Assembly: GCA_002238725.1 (NCBI GenBank)
Contig: MPMX01000002.1
Span: 145,198 to 209,197, forward strand
Source: Rhodospirillaceae bacterium bin65
Lineage (GTDB): Bacteria > Pseudomonadota > Alphaproteobacteria > Bin65
DNA length: 64,000 nucleotides
Reading direction: 5' to 3'
Below are positions 48,247 through 57,847 of the stretch, piece after piece (position 1 is the first letter of the stretch; every line of letters begins with the position of its first letter). Below the pieces are notes generated by a model. That model was not told where the DNA came from, did not search any database, and worked only from the letters and a program-made list of their open reading frames with translations. A program made the position numbers and the translations under genes.

Positions 48247-50304
48247 CTAGCCGTCCCCATCCTTCTTCGGCTCGGCGTCCCTCGCCAGGCTGGCGGCGTC
48301 CTTGGCGGAGCGGAAGACATCGCCGAGGCGCGCGACGTTGGAATCCTCGATGCCGATCTCCTTCATCATCTCGTCGATCAGCGGACTCTGCACCCGATAG
48401 CGCAGCACACTCTCGATAACCTCATCGGTCGGGCTGCGCCCGCTGCCGCCCCCGCCGCCTGCGAGCCCGTCGACATGCAGGATCTTGATCCCCTCGATAT
48501 TCTCCATCGGCCGCACGCTTTCGCGGATGATCCCTTCCAGACGGTCCAGCATCCGGGCGCGCAAGCGTCCGGTGCGGGCATCTTCCGTCAGCATGTTCTC
48601 TGCTTCGTTGCGCAGGCGCTCGGCCTCGGCGGCTACGGCCGCGGTCACCCGGTCGGCCTCCGCGGCGATCTTCGCCGTATCGGCATCCTTGCCCGCGACG
48701 ATCCGGTCGATGGCGGCGATGCGTTCGGCGATCTCGGTTTCGCGGACGGTCGCCACCTTTTCCTCAGCCTGCACAGCGTTGGCGCGTACGGATTCGGTTG
48801 CGATGCGGGATTCCGCTTCTTCGGAAGACTTGTTCAGCACCTCGATCTGCCGTTCGATCTCCGCGAGTTCCACGGTCATCTCCCGTTCGACCTCGAGCCG
48901 CCGAAGCTCGCGTTGCTGAGCGATACGCGCTTCGTCGATACCGCGGTCGGACATAATGCGCGACCGTTCGACTTCCTCACGGGCCGCGATCTCGGCTTCC
49001 TCGACAGCCCGGCGCTGATCGATCTGGTGCGCCTGGAGCTGCCGGTCGCGCTCGATACGCGCCTTGTCCAGCGTCTGGTCCTGATCGATACGCGCGGTTT
49101 CCACTGCCTTCTGGGCCTCGATCCTCGCGGTCTCGGTCTGCTGATCGCGCGAGATATCGCGGGCTTCCGTTTCCGCATCCGCCAGAATCTGCGCCTCGCG
49201 CAACTGGCGCTGGGAGGCGATCCGCGCCCGTTCCAGATCCTCGTTGGCCGCGATCTCGGCATTCTCCAGATCGTGGCGCTGGCGGATCTGCTCCTGCCGG
49301 ACAAGGCGCTCGCGCTCAATGCGCGCGGTTTCCAGCGCCTGTTCCTGGGCGATGCGCGCGCGTTCCACTTCCTCCTGCGCCCTTATCTCGGCCTCTTCCA
49401 GGGTTCGGCGGCGTTCGATTTCAAAGCTGCGGGTTTCCTGCTGACCGGCGATCCGGGCCTGCTCCGCCTCGCTTTCCTTCACCGCCTGAATCCGGGCAAC
49501 TTCGGCGCGCTGATCGGCGCGCAGGGTCTCCAGGGCGCGCTGTTGGTTCAGGCGTGCATCCTCGCTCTCCTGCTCCAGCATGAGGGTCTGCTTTTCCGAT
49601 TCGAGGTTCTGGCTGCGGATCGCGACCATCGACGACTGCTCGATATCGTTGCGCAGCTTACGGCGCGCCTCGATCGTTTCGATGAGCTGGGTCAGGCCCT
49701 CGGCGTCAAACCGGTTCGAAGGGTTGAAGAATTCGAGATTGGTCTGATCCAGATCGGTGATTGCAACCGATTCGAGCTCAAGCCCGTTCTGCGCAAGGGC
49801 GAGCGCCGCACGCTCCGCGACGTCGGCGACAAAATCCCCGCGCCGTTCGTGCATCTCGTCGAGTGTGCGCTCGGCGGCAACGGATCGCAGCGCGCCGACG
49901 AATTTGCCCGACAGGAGTTCCGCCAGCCGGTCCGCCTCCAGCGTCCGCCGGCCGAGGGTCGACGCTGCGGCCCCGACTGCCTTCTTCTCCTGAAGCACCC
50001 GGACGAAGAATTCGGCCTCGATATCGACGCGCACCCGGTCGCCCGTGATAACGGCGTCTTCCCGGGTCCGCGAAATCGGAATGCGGACGACGTTCAGGTT
50101 GACCGGCGTGACCTCGTGAACGATCGGCAAAACCAGCGCGCCGCCGTTGATGACCACCTTTTCGCCGCCGAAGCCGGTGCGCACGAAGGCGACCTCCTTG
50201 GTCGAGCGGTGATACAGCCAGTTAAGCAGATAAACGGCCACCACGATGACGATGATGGCCACGATGAGCCACAGGATGATGCTCCCGATCAGGCTTCCCG
50301 TCAT
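48247..50304 (-). CDS. Flotillin/SPFH protein with extended hendecad repeat coil
   Basis: A 685-residue flotillin-like protein. An N-terminal membrane helix (residues 8-28) is followed by an SPFH/band 7 domain (about 30-210, KEVAFVRTGFGGEKVVINGG). Residues 250-491 are 22 consecutive 11-residue repeats (pattern A-x-I-x8, rich in Glu, Arg and Gln), making a very long right-handed or straight coiled coil. A C-terminal region has another coiled stretch, then Gly-rich GLAGGGGGSG (near 620). Bacterial flotillins organise membrane domains. Its gene lies inside a transport and catabolism cluster, 13 nt after the TIM barrel gene. Confidence 0.93.
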   Translation of the reverse strand: MTGSLIGSIILWLIVAIIVIVVAVYLLNWLYHRSTKEVAFVRTGFGGEKVVINGGALVLPIVHEVTPVNLNVVRIPISRTREDAVITGDRVRVDIEAEFFVRVLQEKKAVGAAASTLGRRTLEADRLAELLSGKFVGALRSVAAERTLDEMHERRGDFVADVAERAALALAQNGLELESVAITDLDQTNLEFFNPSNRFDAEGLTQLIETIEARRKLRNDIEQSSMVAIRSQNLESEKQTLMLEQESEDARLNQQRALETLRADQRAEVARIQAVKESEAEQARIAGQQETRSFEIERRRTLEEAEIRAQEEVERARIAQEQALETARIERERLVRQEQIRQRHDLENAEIAANEDLERARIASQRQLREAQILADAETEARDISRDQQTETARIEAQKAVETARIDQDQTLDKARIERDRQLQAHQIDQRRAVEEAEIAAREEVERSRIMSDRGIDEARIAQQRELRRLEVEREMTVELAEIERQIEVLNKSSEEAESRIATESVRANAVQAEEKVATVRETEIAERIAAIDRIVAGKDADTAKIAAEADRVTAAVAAEAERLRNEAENMLTEDARTGRLRARMLDRLEGIIRESVRPMENIEGIKILHVDGLAGGGGGSGRSPTDEVIESVLRYRVQSPLIDEMMKEIGIEDSNVARLGDVFRSAKDAASLARDAEPKKDGDG

Positions 50305-50317
50305 GATCCCGCCCTCC

Positions 50318-51154
50318 CTATTGTCCGATCCTGACCGCCTTGAAAGCCTTGGTCTGTTCGGTCAGTGCCACTTCCGTCGGCAGGCGCTCCATGGATGAAG
50401 CGCCGTAGAATCCGTGGCAATTCTCTGTTTCGTTCAGAATATATTGCGCGTCGTCCGGCATCGAGACCGGCCCGCCATGGACCAGCACGACGATCTCCGG
50501 ATCGACGCGCATCGCGGCCGCCGCCCAGGCATCGACCATGGCGGGGCAGTCCTCGAGCTTCAGCGCGGTTTCGGCGCCGATCGACCCGCCCGTGGTCAGG
50601 CCGAGATGGCAGACGACGATATCGGCGCCGGCCCGGGCCATGGCCTCGGCTTCCTCTTCGCAGAAGACGTAGGGCGTGGTCAGCATGTCCTTCTCGTGCG
50701 CCATCCGGATCATATCGACTTCGAGCCCGTAGGACATGCCGGTCTCTTCCAGGTTAGCCCGGAACACGCCGTCCATCAGGCCGACGGTGGGGAAATTCTG
50801 GACGCCGGAAAACCCCATATCCCTCAGCCCGTCGAGGTAGGAATCGAACAGGCAGAACGGATCCGTGCCGTTGACACCGGCGAGGACGGGCGTCTTGCGG
50901 ACCACCGGCAGCACTTCGCGCGCCATCTCGACCACCACCTCGTTGGCGTTGCCGTAAGCCAGAAGGCCGGACATGGAGCCCCGGCCCGCCATGCGATAAC
51001 GGCCGGAATTGTAGATGACGATCAGATCGATGCCGCCGGCCTCCTCGCATTTGGCTGACAGACCCGTTCCCGCGCCACCGCCGATAATCGGGACACGGTT
51101 GGCCTTCATGGTCCGAAATTTCTCGACCAGGGCTTGTCGGTCAAACCGTGGCAT
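50318..51154 (-). CDS. PEP-hydrolase-like TIM barrel protein (Tm-1 C-terminal type)
   Basis: A 278-residue TIM barrel of the phosphoenolpyruvate hydrolase/isocitrate lyase-like family. It has [39 protein letters not shown] at the start, [10 protein letters not shown], and [23 protein letters not shown] with [14 protein letters not shown] start at the ATG at 51154, giving a 14-nt overlap with the UPF0261 fusion upstream. Plant Tm-1 carries a UPF0261 domain and this TIM barrel in one chain; here the two are separate neighbours. The bacterial function is unknown. Confidence 0.88.
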   Translation of the reverse strand: MPRFDRQALVEKFRTMKANRVPIIGGGAGTGLSAKCEEAGGIDLIVIYNSGRYRMAGRGSMSGLLAYGNANEVVVEMAREVLPVVRKTPVLAGVNGTDPFCLFDSYLDGLRDMGFSGVQNFPTVGLMDGVFRANLEETGMSYGLEVDMIRMAHEKDMLTTPYVFCEEEAEAMARAGADIVVCHLGLTTGGSIGAETALKLEDCPAMVDAWAAAAMRVDPEIVVLVHGGPVSMPDDAQYILNETENCHGFYGASSMERLPTEVALTEQTKAFKAVRIGQ

Positions 51155-53387
51155 GGCGGGCTGTCCTCGGAAGCGGGCTGATTTCGTCAAGGGCTGCGGC
51201 AGCGGCGCGGGCGAAGGCCGGGTCGTTGATATGGTGCGGCAGGCGGATCAGGCGGCGGCTCCCTGATTCGCGCAGGGTGCCGGCGATAGCGTCGAACAGG
51301 GCCGTGTCGGCCTCCGGCGCATGGAACGGCTGACCCGGCGCATCCAGCGCCGATACGCCGCCTTCGGGGATCAGGAACCGGACCGGTCCGGCCATCCGGT
51401 TAAGCCGTTCCGCAATCCACGCACCCATGCGCGCGTTTTCTTCCGGCGTCGTGCGCATCAGCGTCACCTGCGGATTATGTTCGACGAATGTGCGGTCCCG
51501 GTAGCGGTCGGGCACCGTGTTGCGCGGCCCGAAATTAACCATGTCCAGGGCGCCGACCGAGCCGACGTAAGGCAGGCGCGTGCGGATGAACGCGCCGAAC
51601 CGGTCTTCCGTCGCCGGGAATACGCCGCCCATCATCAGGTCGCAGACTTCCGTCGTGGTGAGATCGACGGCGGCGGTCAGCATCCCGCTGTCGGCCAGTT
51701 TCTCCATGGATCGTCCGCCGGTCCCGGTGGCGTGGAAGACGAGACAGTCGTAGCGGCCCTCTAGCAGGCCGGTAATCTGCTGCACCGCCGTCGTCGTCAC
51801 GCCGAACATGGTGAGCCCAAGGCACGGCTTGTCTTCCCGCTGCGGTTCGGGCTTGCGGCGCTCGGCGAGCATGCCAGCGAGTGCGCTCGCCCCGTTCGCC
51901 AGCACGGTGCGGCTGATCGGGTTCAACCCCTGCACATCGGTGACCGAATACATCATCATGATATCGGCTGCGCCGACATACCGGCCGACCTCGCCCGAGG
52001 CGACCGTGGAGATCATCACCTTCGGTATGCCGACGGGCAGGGCTTGCATGGCCGGCGTGGCGAGCGCCGTCCCGCCCGATCCGCCGGCAGCGATGATCCC
52101 GGCAATGCCCGGCTGCCGGACGAGCCAGGCCTCGAAAGCCTCGGCCATCGCACCCACCGCTTTACCCCGGTCGCCGGTAAAGACACCGGTCGCTCCATGG
52201 CGGTGCGACGCCGCCACGACATGGGGCGGCACATCGGCCGATGACGCCTTGCCCGAAGTCGATAGATCGACGGTTTTTGCAGCCACGCCGAGCGCAATCA
52301 GCCTGTCGCGGATGAAACCCAGCTCAGCGCCCTTGGTATCGAAGGTGCCGGCGACAAAGACGCTGCCGCCCGATTGCGCATCGAAACCGGCTGCCGGTTC
52401 GCGGAACAGCGGCTCCGGTTTGGTATCGAAGGGCCGCTCGGGGCTTTCTCCGGCTGCCGCGGGATTCTGGCGCCAGGTCGCGCCGGCCCATCGGGTTGGC
52501 GGCACATAAATCAGGCCGCCGCTGTCTGTTCCTGCCGGAGGCTCCGGTTCGGCCGGCGCCTCGACCTCCGCTGTCCGGCTGTCTTCCGGTGACGCCTCGA
52601 CCGTTGCCTCTTCGACCGGCTCGTCGAGTTCCAGTTCGACGTCTTCATGGGAATGGCGGCCGACGCCCAGCAGCCGTTCCTGCAACGGCCGGTCAGCAGC
52701 CAATTCGTGCGCGGGCATGGTGCGCCGGATACGGCCGTTCACCATGATCGAGACCTGTTCGGAAATCGCAGTGGCGACCGAAATATTCTGCTCGATCAGC
52801 AGGACAGCGACCTGGTTTTCCGCCGCTAGTGTAGCCAGCAGCTTCTCGACCTGATCGACGATGACCGGGGCGAGGCCTTCGGTAGGTTCGTCGAGAACCA
52901 GCAATTCGGGATCGCGGAGCAATGCGCGGGAGATCGCGAGCATCTGCTGTTCGCCGCCGGAAAGCTGTCCGCCGCCGTTGTTGCGGCGCTCGGCCAGCCG
53001 GGGAAAGGTGTCGTAAATCCGGTCGACCGTCCAGGCGGCGCTGCCGGTCCAGGCCAGCCGCAAATGCTCGTTGACGGTAAGCGACGGCCAGAGCCGGCGG
53101 CCCTGGGGCGTGTAGCCCACACCGCGGTTGGCGATCCTGTAGGGCGCCAGCCCGACCAGTTCGTCGCCGGCCATGCGGATCGATCCGCGCTGCACCGGCA
53201 GAAGGCCCATGACGGCGTTGCACAGGGTCGTCTTACCCATGCCGTTCCGGCCGACGACCGCGTGCACGCCGGAAATCAGTTCGAGATTGACGCCCTGCAG
53301 CGCGTGGGACGGCCCATAGTAGACGTGCAGATCCCGTATCTCCAGCGCATGGGGATCGGGCAGCCGTCGGCGGGCGCGTTCACGCAC
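51141..53387 (-). CDS. LivF-type ABC ATPase fused to UPF0261 (Tm-1-like) domain
   Basis: A 748-residue fusion starting with GTG. Residues 1-243 are a complete LivF-like ATPase: Walker [10 protein letters not shown] (46-54), signature LSGGEQ (142-147), Walker B LLVLDEP (162-168). Residues 244-340 are an acidic Pro/Glu-rich linker. Residues 341-748 are a full UPF0261/Tm-1-like ATP-binding domain ([20 protein letters not shown]...). It overlaps livG by 8 nt and the TIM barrel gene by 14 nt. It replaces livF in this operon, so the UPF0261 domain may be tied to uptake. Its activity is not established in bacteria. Confidence 0.92.
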   Translation of the reverse strand: MRERARRRLPDPHALEIRDLHVYYGPSHALQGVNLELISGVHAVVGRNGMGKTTLCNAVMGLLPVQRGSIRMAGDELVGLAPYRIANRGVGYTPQGRRLWPSLTVNEHLRLAWTGSAAWTVDRIYDTFPRLAERRNNGGGQLSGGEQQMLAISRALLRDPELLVLDEPTEGLAPVIVDQVEKLLATLAAENQVAVLLIEQNISVATAISEQVSIMVNGRIRRTMPAHELAADRPLQERLLGVGRHSHEDVELELDEPVEEATVEASPEDSRTAEVEAPAEPEPPAGTDSGGLIYVPPTRWAGATWRQNPAAAGESPERPFDTKPEPLFREPAAGFDAQSGGSVFVAGTFDTKGAELGFIRDRLIALGVAAKTVDLSTSGKASSADVPPHVVAASHRHGATGVFTGDRGKAVGAMAEAFEAWLVRQPGIAGIIAAGGSGGTALATPAMQALPVGIPKVMISTVASGEVGRYVGAADIMMMYSVTDVQGLNPISRTVLANGASALAGMLAERRKPEPQREDKPCLGLTMFGVTTTAVQQITGLLEGRYDCLVFHATGTGGRSMEKLADSGMLTAAVDLTTTEVCDLMMGGVFPATEDRFGAFIRTRLPYVGSVGALDMVNFGPRNTVPDRYRDRTFVEHNPQVTLMRTTPEENARMGAWIAERLNRMAGPVRFLIPEGGVSALDAPGQPFHAPEADTALFDAIAGTLRESGSRRLIRLPHHINDPAFARAAAAALDEISPLPRTARHATV

Positions 53388-54189
53388 GGCCGCCTCCGTT
53401 GTCTCCGTGGCCCAGATACAACTCCTGGACCTCGGGATCGCTCTCGATCTCGTCGGGCGTCCCCTGTTTAAAGATCCGCCCGTTGTGCATCATGGTGACC
53501 CGCTCGGCGACGCGCAGCGCGACATCCATATCGTGCTCGATCAGGATGAAACCGACATGCGGCGGCAGGGACTGCAGGATGTCCACCAGGTCGGCGCGCT
53601 CGCTCGGCGACAGGCCGGCCGCCGGCTCGTCGAACAGGATCAGGCGGGGTGCGCCCGAAAGCGCCAGCGCCACCTCGAGCTGGCGCTGCTGGCCGTGGCT
53701 GAGTTCGGCCACCGGGGTATCGCGCCGGTCGTCGAGATGAACCGCATGGAGCAGCGTCTCGGCCATTTCCATGGCGCCGTCGTCCCGGCGCGGCCGGAGC
53801 AGCGAGTGCCGCCCGCGCCCGACGCCCCGGCAGGCCAGAAAGATGTTCTCGATGACCGTGAGGCCGCTGAACAGCAGTGAAATCTGATAGGTCCGGCGGA
53901 GGCCGCGACGGATCCGCTCGTGAACGGGCAGATACGTCACGTCCTCGCCGAACAGTCTCACGCGCCCCGAGGTCGGCGGATAGTCACCCGTGATCGCATT
54001 GAACAGGGTGGTCTTTCCGGCCCCGTTCGAACCCAGCACCGCCCGCCGCTCGCCGGCGTGGACGGTCATGTCGATGTCCGCCATCGCAACCAGCGCACCG
54101 AAATGGCGGCTGACTGAATTCAGCTCCAGCGCGAACTGCCCGGCCTGCGGCAGGGCGGAACGCGGAACGGCGGTGCCGGGTTCGTTCAA
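53380..54189 (-). CDS. livG: Branched-chain amino acid-type ABC ATPase (LivG-like)
   Basis: A 269-residue ATPase. Walker [17 protein letters not shown] (about 55-70), signature [16 protein letters not shown] (the LSHGQ form usual in LivG), and Walker [14 protein letters not shown] are present. It begins with TTG at 54187-54189, with GAGGA upstream; there is no closer ATG that keeps the first strand. The last 8 nt overlap the GTG of the LivF-UPF0261 fusion. It energises the LivH/LivM channel. Confidence 0.9.
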   Translation of the reverse strand: MNEPGTAVPRSALPQAGQFALELNSVSRHFGALVAMADIDMTVHAGERRAVLGSNGAGKTTLFNAITGDYPPTSGRVRLFGEDVTYLPVHERIRRGLRRTYQISLLFSGLTVIENIFLACRGVGRGRHSLLRPRRDDGAMEMAETLLHAVHLDDRRDTPVAELSHGQQRQLEVALALSGAPRLILFDEPAAGLSPSERADLVDILQSLPPHVGFILIEHDMDVALRVAERVTMMHNGRIFKQGTPDEIESDPEVQELYLGHGDNGGGRA

Positions 54190-54220
54190 CGGGGTCCTCG
54201 GTTGCGCAGTTCGCCGTGCC

Positions 54221-55474
54221 CTACTTGCAGGGCGGGTTGGTGCGGCTGACCGGGCCGTATTTCAGGAACTCCTCATACTTGACCCCGAAGGTCTGGGAGA
54301 CCTGCTTGGTAACCCCGATCGTCTTGTTGACCAGGTTGCCGTCCGGACCCTCGACGACTTCCGTGAGGAACATGTCGGCGATGGCGTTCCGGCGCGGATC
54401 GAGCGAGACCATGCCGGTCGGCGACTCGAACTTGAGCGACGACAGCGCCGCGCGCAGCTTCTTGCCGCCGTCGGACAGATCGCCCTTCACCTGGTTCAGG
54501 GCCAGCAGCGCGGCCTTGGTGTTGATGTAGTAGCCATGGGCGAACAGCGACGGCGACGGGAACCCGCCCTTCCCTGCGAACATCTTCTTGTATTGCGCAA
54601 CGAAGGCTTTCCAGCGCGGGTCGTCCCAGGTATCGGAAATCGGCCCGGCCGACGGCGTGCCGATCACGGTCTTGCGAATCTTGCCCTTCGAGCCCAGCAC
54701 GGTCTGGTCGACGGTGATCGATCCGCCGATCAGCGGCAGCTCGCCGCCCGCCTGCTGGTACTGGCTCAGGAAGTTGATCGCGTCGGCGCCGCCCAGCGCA
54801 ACGTAGATCGCATCGACATCGTCAGGCAGCGCGGCGATGACCGAGGAATAGTCCTTGTTGCCGATCGGCACCCAGAAACGCGCATTCACCGACGCCTTGC
54901 CGCCGAGGCGGCAGAACGGCTCCAGGAAGCCGAAGACCTGGGTGTAGGGGAAGGAATAGTCTTCCGCCAGAACGGCGACCTTGCGGTACTTCTTGACCTT
55001 GTAGGCATATTCGCCGAGGCCGGCCATCCACTGGGCGCCTTCCGTCGAGAAGCGGAAGAAATTCGGCGCCGGTTTGCGCAGCGTCGTATCCTGCGCCGCC
55101 GACGTGCCGTTGATGAACGTGACGTTGGGCTTGGTCTTGGCATAGTCCTTGACTGCAAGGCCCTCGGAACCCGACAGCGGGCCGATCATGATCTGGACGC
55201 CGTCCTGCTCGACCAGCTTGCGGGTCGCCCGGATGGCGCTCGCCGGCGAGGCGTCCGACGAACCGGTGATCAGCTCGATCTTCTTGCCGCCGGCGGTGTG
55301 ATTGAACTCCTCCAGCGCCATCCTGATGCCGCGGATGCCGTCCTGGCCGGGCGCAGCGAAGGCGCCTTCCAGGGTCGCAAGCCCGCCCATCTTGATGGTG
55401 TCCTGCGCGACAGCAGGGCTTGCCACGGCAAGGACCGCCGCGGCCAGCAGGGTTTTTCCTGCACATTTCAACAT
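54221..55474 (-). CDS. Branched-chain amino acid-type ABC binding protein
   Basis: A 417-residue periplasmic binding protein of the Leu/Ile/Val type. A signal peptide spans residues 1-23 (MLKCAGKTLLAAAVLAVASPAVAQ). The type I fold follows (KMGGLATLEGAFAAPGQDGIRGIRMALEEFN, LIGGSITVDQTV). Relatives bind amides, urea, aromatic acids or amino acids, so the ligand is open. It starts at the ATG at 55474 and lies between livG and livM. Confidence 0.9.
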   Translation of the reverse strand: MLKCAGKTLLAAAVLAVASPAVAQDTIKMGGLATLEGAFAAPGQDGIRGIRMALEEFNHTAGGKKIELITGSSDASPASAIRATRKLVEQDGVQIMIGPLSGSEGLAVKDYAKTKPNVTFINGTSAAQDTTLRKPAPNFFRFSTEGAQWMAGLGEYAYKVKKYRKVAVLAEDYSFPYTQVFGFLEPFCRLGGKASVNARFWVPIGNKDYSSVIAALPDDVDAIYVALGGADAINFLSQYQQAGGELPLIGGSITVDQTVLGSKGKIRKTVIGTPSAGPISDTWDDPRWKAFVAQYKKMFAGKGGFPSPSLFAHGYYINTKAALLALNQVKGDLSDGGKKLRAALSSLKFESPTGMVSLDPRRNAIADMFLTEVVEGPDGNLVNKTIGVTKQVSQTFGVKYEEFLKYGPVSRTNPPCK

Positions 55475-55491
55475 AGTAGTTTCTCCCTTTT

Positions 55492-56559
55492 TTACATGCG
55501 TTCGGACGAACCGGCGGGATGCCAGTCGCCCCGGTTGGCGCGCACGCCCAAGCGGGCGGACGCACGCGGCAGCCGGATCTTCGATTCGATCCGGCGCCAA
55601 AGCCCGAGCAGGCCGTCCGGCGAGAACAACACCACGAGCAGAAAGGCGAGGCCGATCACGGTGTTGAAACGCTCGCGGTCGATCAGGTCGATTGCGAAAT
55701 TCTCCAACAGCACAAAAGCGATCGCTCCCAGGAAAGGTCCGATGGGCGCCCGCATGCCGCCGACCACAGCGATCACCAGAATGTCGATGACCATGTCTAC
55801 GCCGACAATGCCCGGCGAAACGCGGCCGTTGAACCAGACCAGCAGGACGCCGGCCGTTCCGGCTATGATACCGGCATAGAAATAGGCGACGATGCGATGC
55901 AGGAACACGTTGATGCCGAGCGCCCGCACGCGCCGCGGATTGTCCCGCACCGCCTGGAGCCCCAGGCCGAAGGTTGAGCGCGCGCCGTATCGCACCGCCA
56001 AAAAGAAGAAAGCTGCGATCGCGAGGGCCAGATAGTAGAAGGGCGTCGGATCGCGCCAGTACAGGCCGAACAGGGTCGGCGGCTTGATGCCGGCAAACCC
56101 GGTGAAGCCGTTGAAGATCTGATAGTTCTGGCGGACGAAATAGAAGAAGGCGACGGCGATCGCCAGCGTGATCATGATCGTGTAGATGCCTTCGGTCCGC
56201 GCGGCGATAGCGCCGATGAAGGTGCTGAGCAGGGCGGCGCCCAGGATCGCGATGACGACGGTCAGCCACCACGGCCAGCCCAGCCCCATCACGCCGACGC
56301 TGTTGGTGCCGAGAATCGCCATCAGGTAGGCGGCGAAGCCGGCGACCGTCATCTGCGCCAGGCTGACCATCCCGCCATAGCCGGCAAGCATCGTCAGCGA
56401 CAGCGCGATGGTCCCCAGGATCAGGGAATAGGCGCCGATCTGGAAGGTGAAGAAGTCCGACGCGAAGAGCGGATAGGCGATCAGGAAAACCGCAGCGAGC
56501 AATACCGCCGGATTGATGCCCAGCGGGTAGCGGCTGGAATTCCGCTCGATGCCGAACAT
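55492..56559 (-). CDS. livM: Branched-chain amino acid-type ABC permease (LivM-like)
   Basis: A 355-residue permease with 9-10 hydrophobic segments. SLAQMTVAGFAAYLMAILGTN is the LivM N-terminal signature and GLGLQAVRDNPRRVRALGINVFLHRIVAYFYAGIIAGTAG is the ATPase contact loop. VVGGMRAPIGPFLGAIAFVLLE follows near the end. It forms the channel with LivH. Only 1 nt separates it from the livH stop, so they are coupled. Confidence 0.92.
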   Translation of the reverse strand: MFGIERNSSRYPLGINPAVLLAAVFLIAYPLFASDFFTFQIGAYSLILGTIALSLTMLAGYGGMVSLAQMTVAGFAAYLMAILGTNSVGVMGLGWPWWLTVVIAILGAALLSTFIGAIAARTEGIYTIMITLAIAVAFFYFVRQNYQIFNGFTGFAGIKPPTLFGLYWRDPTPFYYLALAIAAFFFLAVRYGARSTFGLGLQAVRDNPRRVRALGINVFLHRIVAYFYAGIIAGTAGVLLVWFNGRVSPGIVGVDMVIDILVIAVVGGMRAPIGPFLGAIAFVLLENFAIDLIDRERFNTVIGLAFLLVVLFSPDGLLGLWRRIESKIRLPRASARLGVRANRGDWHPAGSSERM

Positions 56560-56560
56560 C

Positions 56561-57577
56561 TCAGCGCGTCCCCATGATGCCCTGGGGCCGGATGGCGAGG
56601 ACGCCGACCATGATCAGGAATGTCAGGACGACGCCATAGGTCGGGAAATAGGCAAGGCCGAATTGTTCGGCCAATCCGATCAGCAGGGCGCCGATGGCGG
56701 CGCCGGACACTGAGCCGAGGCCGCCGACGATCACGACAACGAGCGACGCCAGCAGGTAGCGAATGTCCTCGCCGGGCGCGATGGAGAGCGCGGTGCCGCC
56801 GACCACGCCGGCAAATCCGGCAAGCCCGGCGCCGATGGCGAAGACCAGGGCGAAGACGAAATGGACGTTGACGCCGGACGCCGCCAGCATTTCCCGGTCG
56901 TTGACCCCGGCCCGGATCATCATGCCAATCCGCGTGCGGTTGAGGAACAGCCAGAGACCGATGCCGACGACCACGGCGACCCCGAGCACCGTCAGCCGGT
57001 ACATCGGATACTTGATGAAAACCGGCGCGCCCGACGACTTGACGACCGAGATCACCGGCAGGACGATCGCGCCATAGAGCCCGTCGGGCGTATCGAACTG
57101 GTAGGTCGTGCCAGTCCAGGTCGCCAGCATGAGATCCGCGGCGATGATCGAAATTCCGATGGTCACAAGGGTCTGGCGGAGCTCGTCCCCTTCCATGCGG
57201 CGGAAGATGGCGACCTGCAGCAGGATCCCGCTGACCGCAATGGCGAGGAATGCGACGGCAAGGCCGAAAAACCAGCTCCCGGTCGCTTCGGCCACCTCGT
57301 AGCCGATATAGCCGCCCAGCAGATACATTGAGCCGTGGGCCAGATTGACGTTGCGCATCAGGCCGAAGACCAGCGTGAACCCGCTGGCGACCAGGAAATA
57401 GAGACCGCCGAGCGTGATGCCGTTCAGCAGCGTGTTGACGAAGGTTTTCTTGCGGCCGATGGCATCGATTAGCCAGTCCGGCCAGACCGCAAAGACGAGC
57501 CACAGCAGCGCCGCCGCGAACAGGACGATCCCGAGGATCAGGATCGTGCGGCGCTGCATCGGTTTGCGCACGGCCAC
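56561..57577 (-). CDS. livH: Branched-chain amino acid-type ABC permease (LivH-like)
   Basis: A 338-residue permease starting with GTG. The N-terminal helix is followed by LLNGITLGGLYFLVASGFTLVFGLMRNVNLAHGSMYLLGGYIGY, the LivH hallmark. The ATPase docking loop is NRTRIGMMIRAGVNDREMLAASGVNV. It has an N-terminal extension of about 45 residues with an extra helix compared with typical LivH. This is the first gene of the transport operon. The 270 nt before it hold no gene and no clear promoter, only scattered short inverted pairs. Confidence 0.92.
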   Translation of the reverse strand: MAVRKPMQRRTILILGIVLFAAALLWLVFAVWPDWLIDAIGRKKTFVNTLLNGITLGGLYFLVASGFTLVFGLMRNVNLAHGSMYLLGGYIGYEVAEATGSWFFGLAVAFLAIAVSGILLQVAIFRRMEGDELRQTLVTIGISIIAADLMLATWTGTTYQFDTPDGLYGAIVLPVISVVKSSGAPVFIKYPMYRLTVLGVAVVVGIGLWLFLNRTRIGMMIRAGVNDREMLAASGVNVHFVFALVFAIGAGLAGFAGVVGGTALSIAPGEDIRYLLASLVVVIVGGLGSVSGAAIGALLIGLAEQFGLAYFPTYGVVLTFLIMVGVLAIRPQGIMGTR

Positions 57578-57847
57578 TCAGCCTCCGTTGCGGCGTCCGG
57601 TCGGGGAAATCGCCGCGGCCCGGATGAAATTCGCGGCCGGAACGGTCCATGACGGTGTCACGTTCATCACTCCCCCGGTCCCCTGACTGTGCAGGACACA
57701 CCGATTCCGTAGCGCACCGGTTGAAGCCCGGCCGCCTTGTCGACTACGAATTCAAGATTTGCAGACAGTCTGTCCCAAGCCGTCGAAACCCGCAACTGCG
57801 TATCTGCCGGGCCGGTGGAACGGCGCCCGCTGCAAGCCGCCGTTCGG

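Noticed and set aside
46300..50334. A very long open frame (over 1,300 codons) on the plus strand opposite the flotillin and SRPBCC genes
   Set aside because: It mirrors real minus-strand genes. The high GC content and the regular 33-bp repeat period keep the opposite strand free of stops. Its composition is Arg/Gln/His-rich with no domain.
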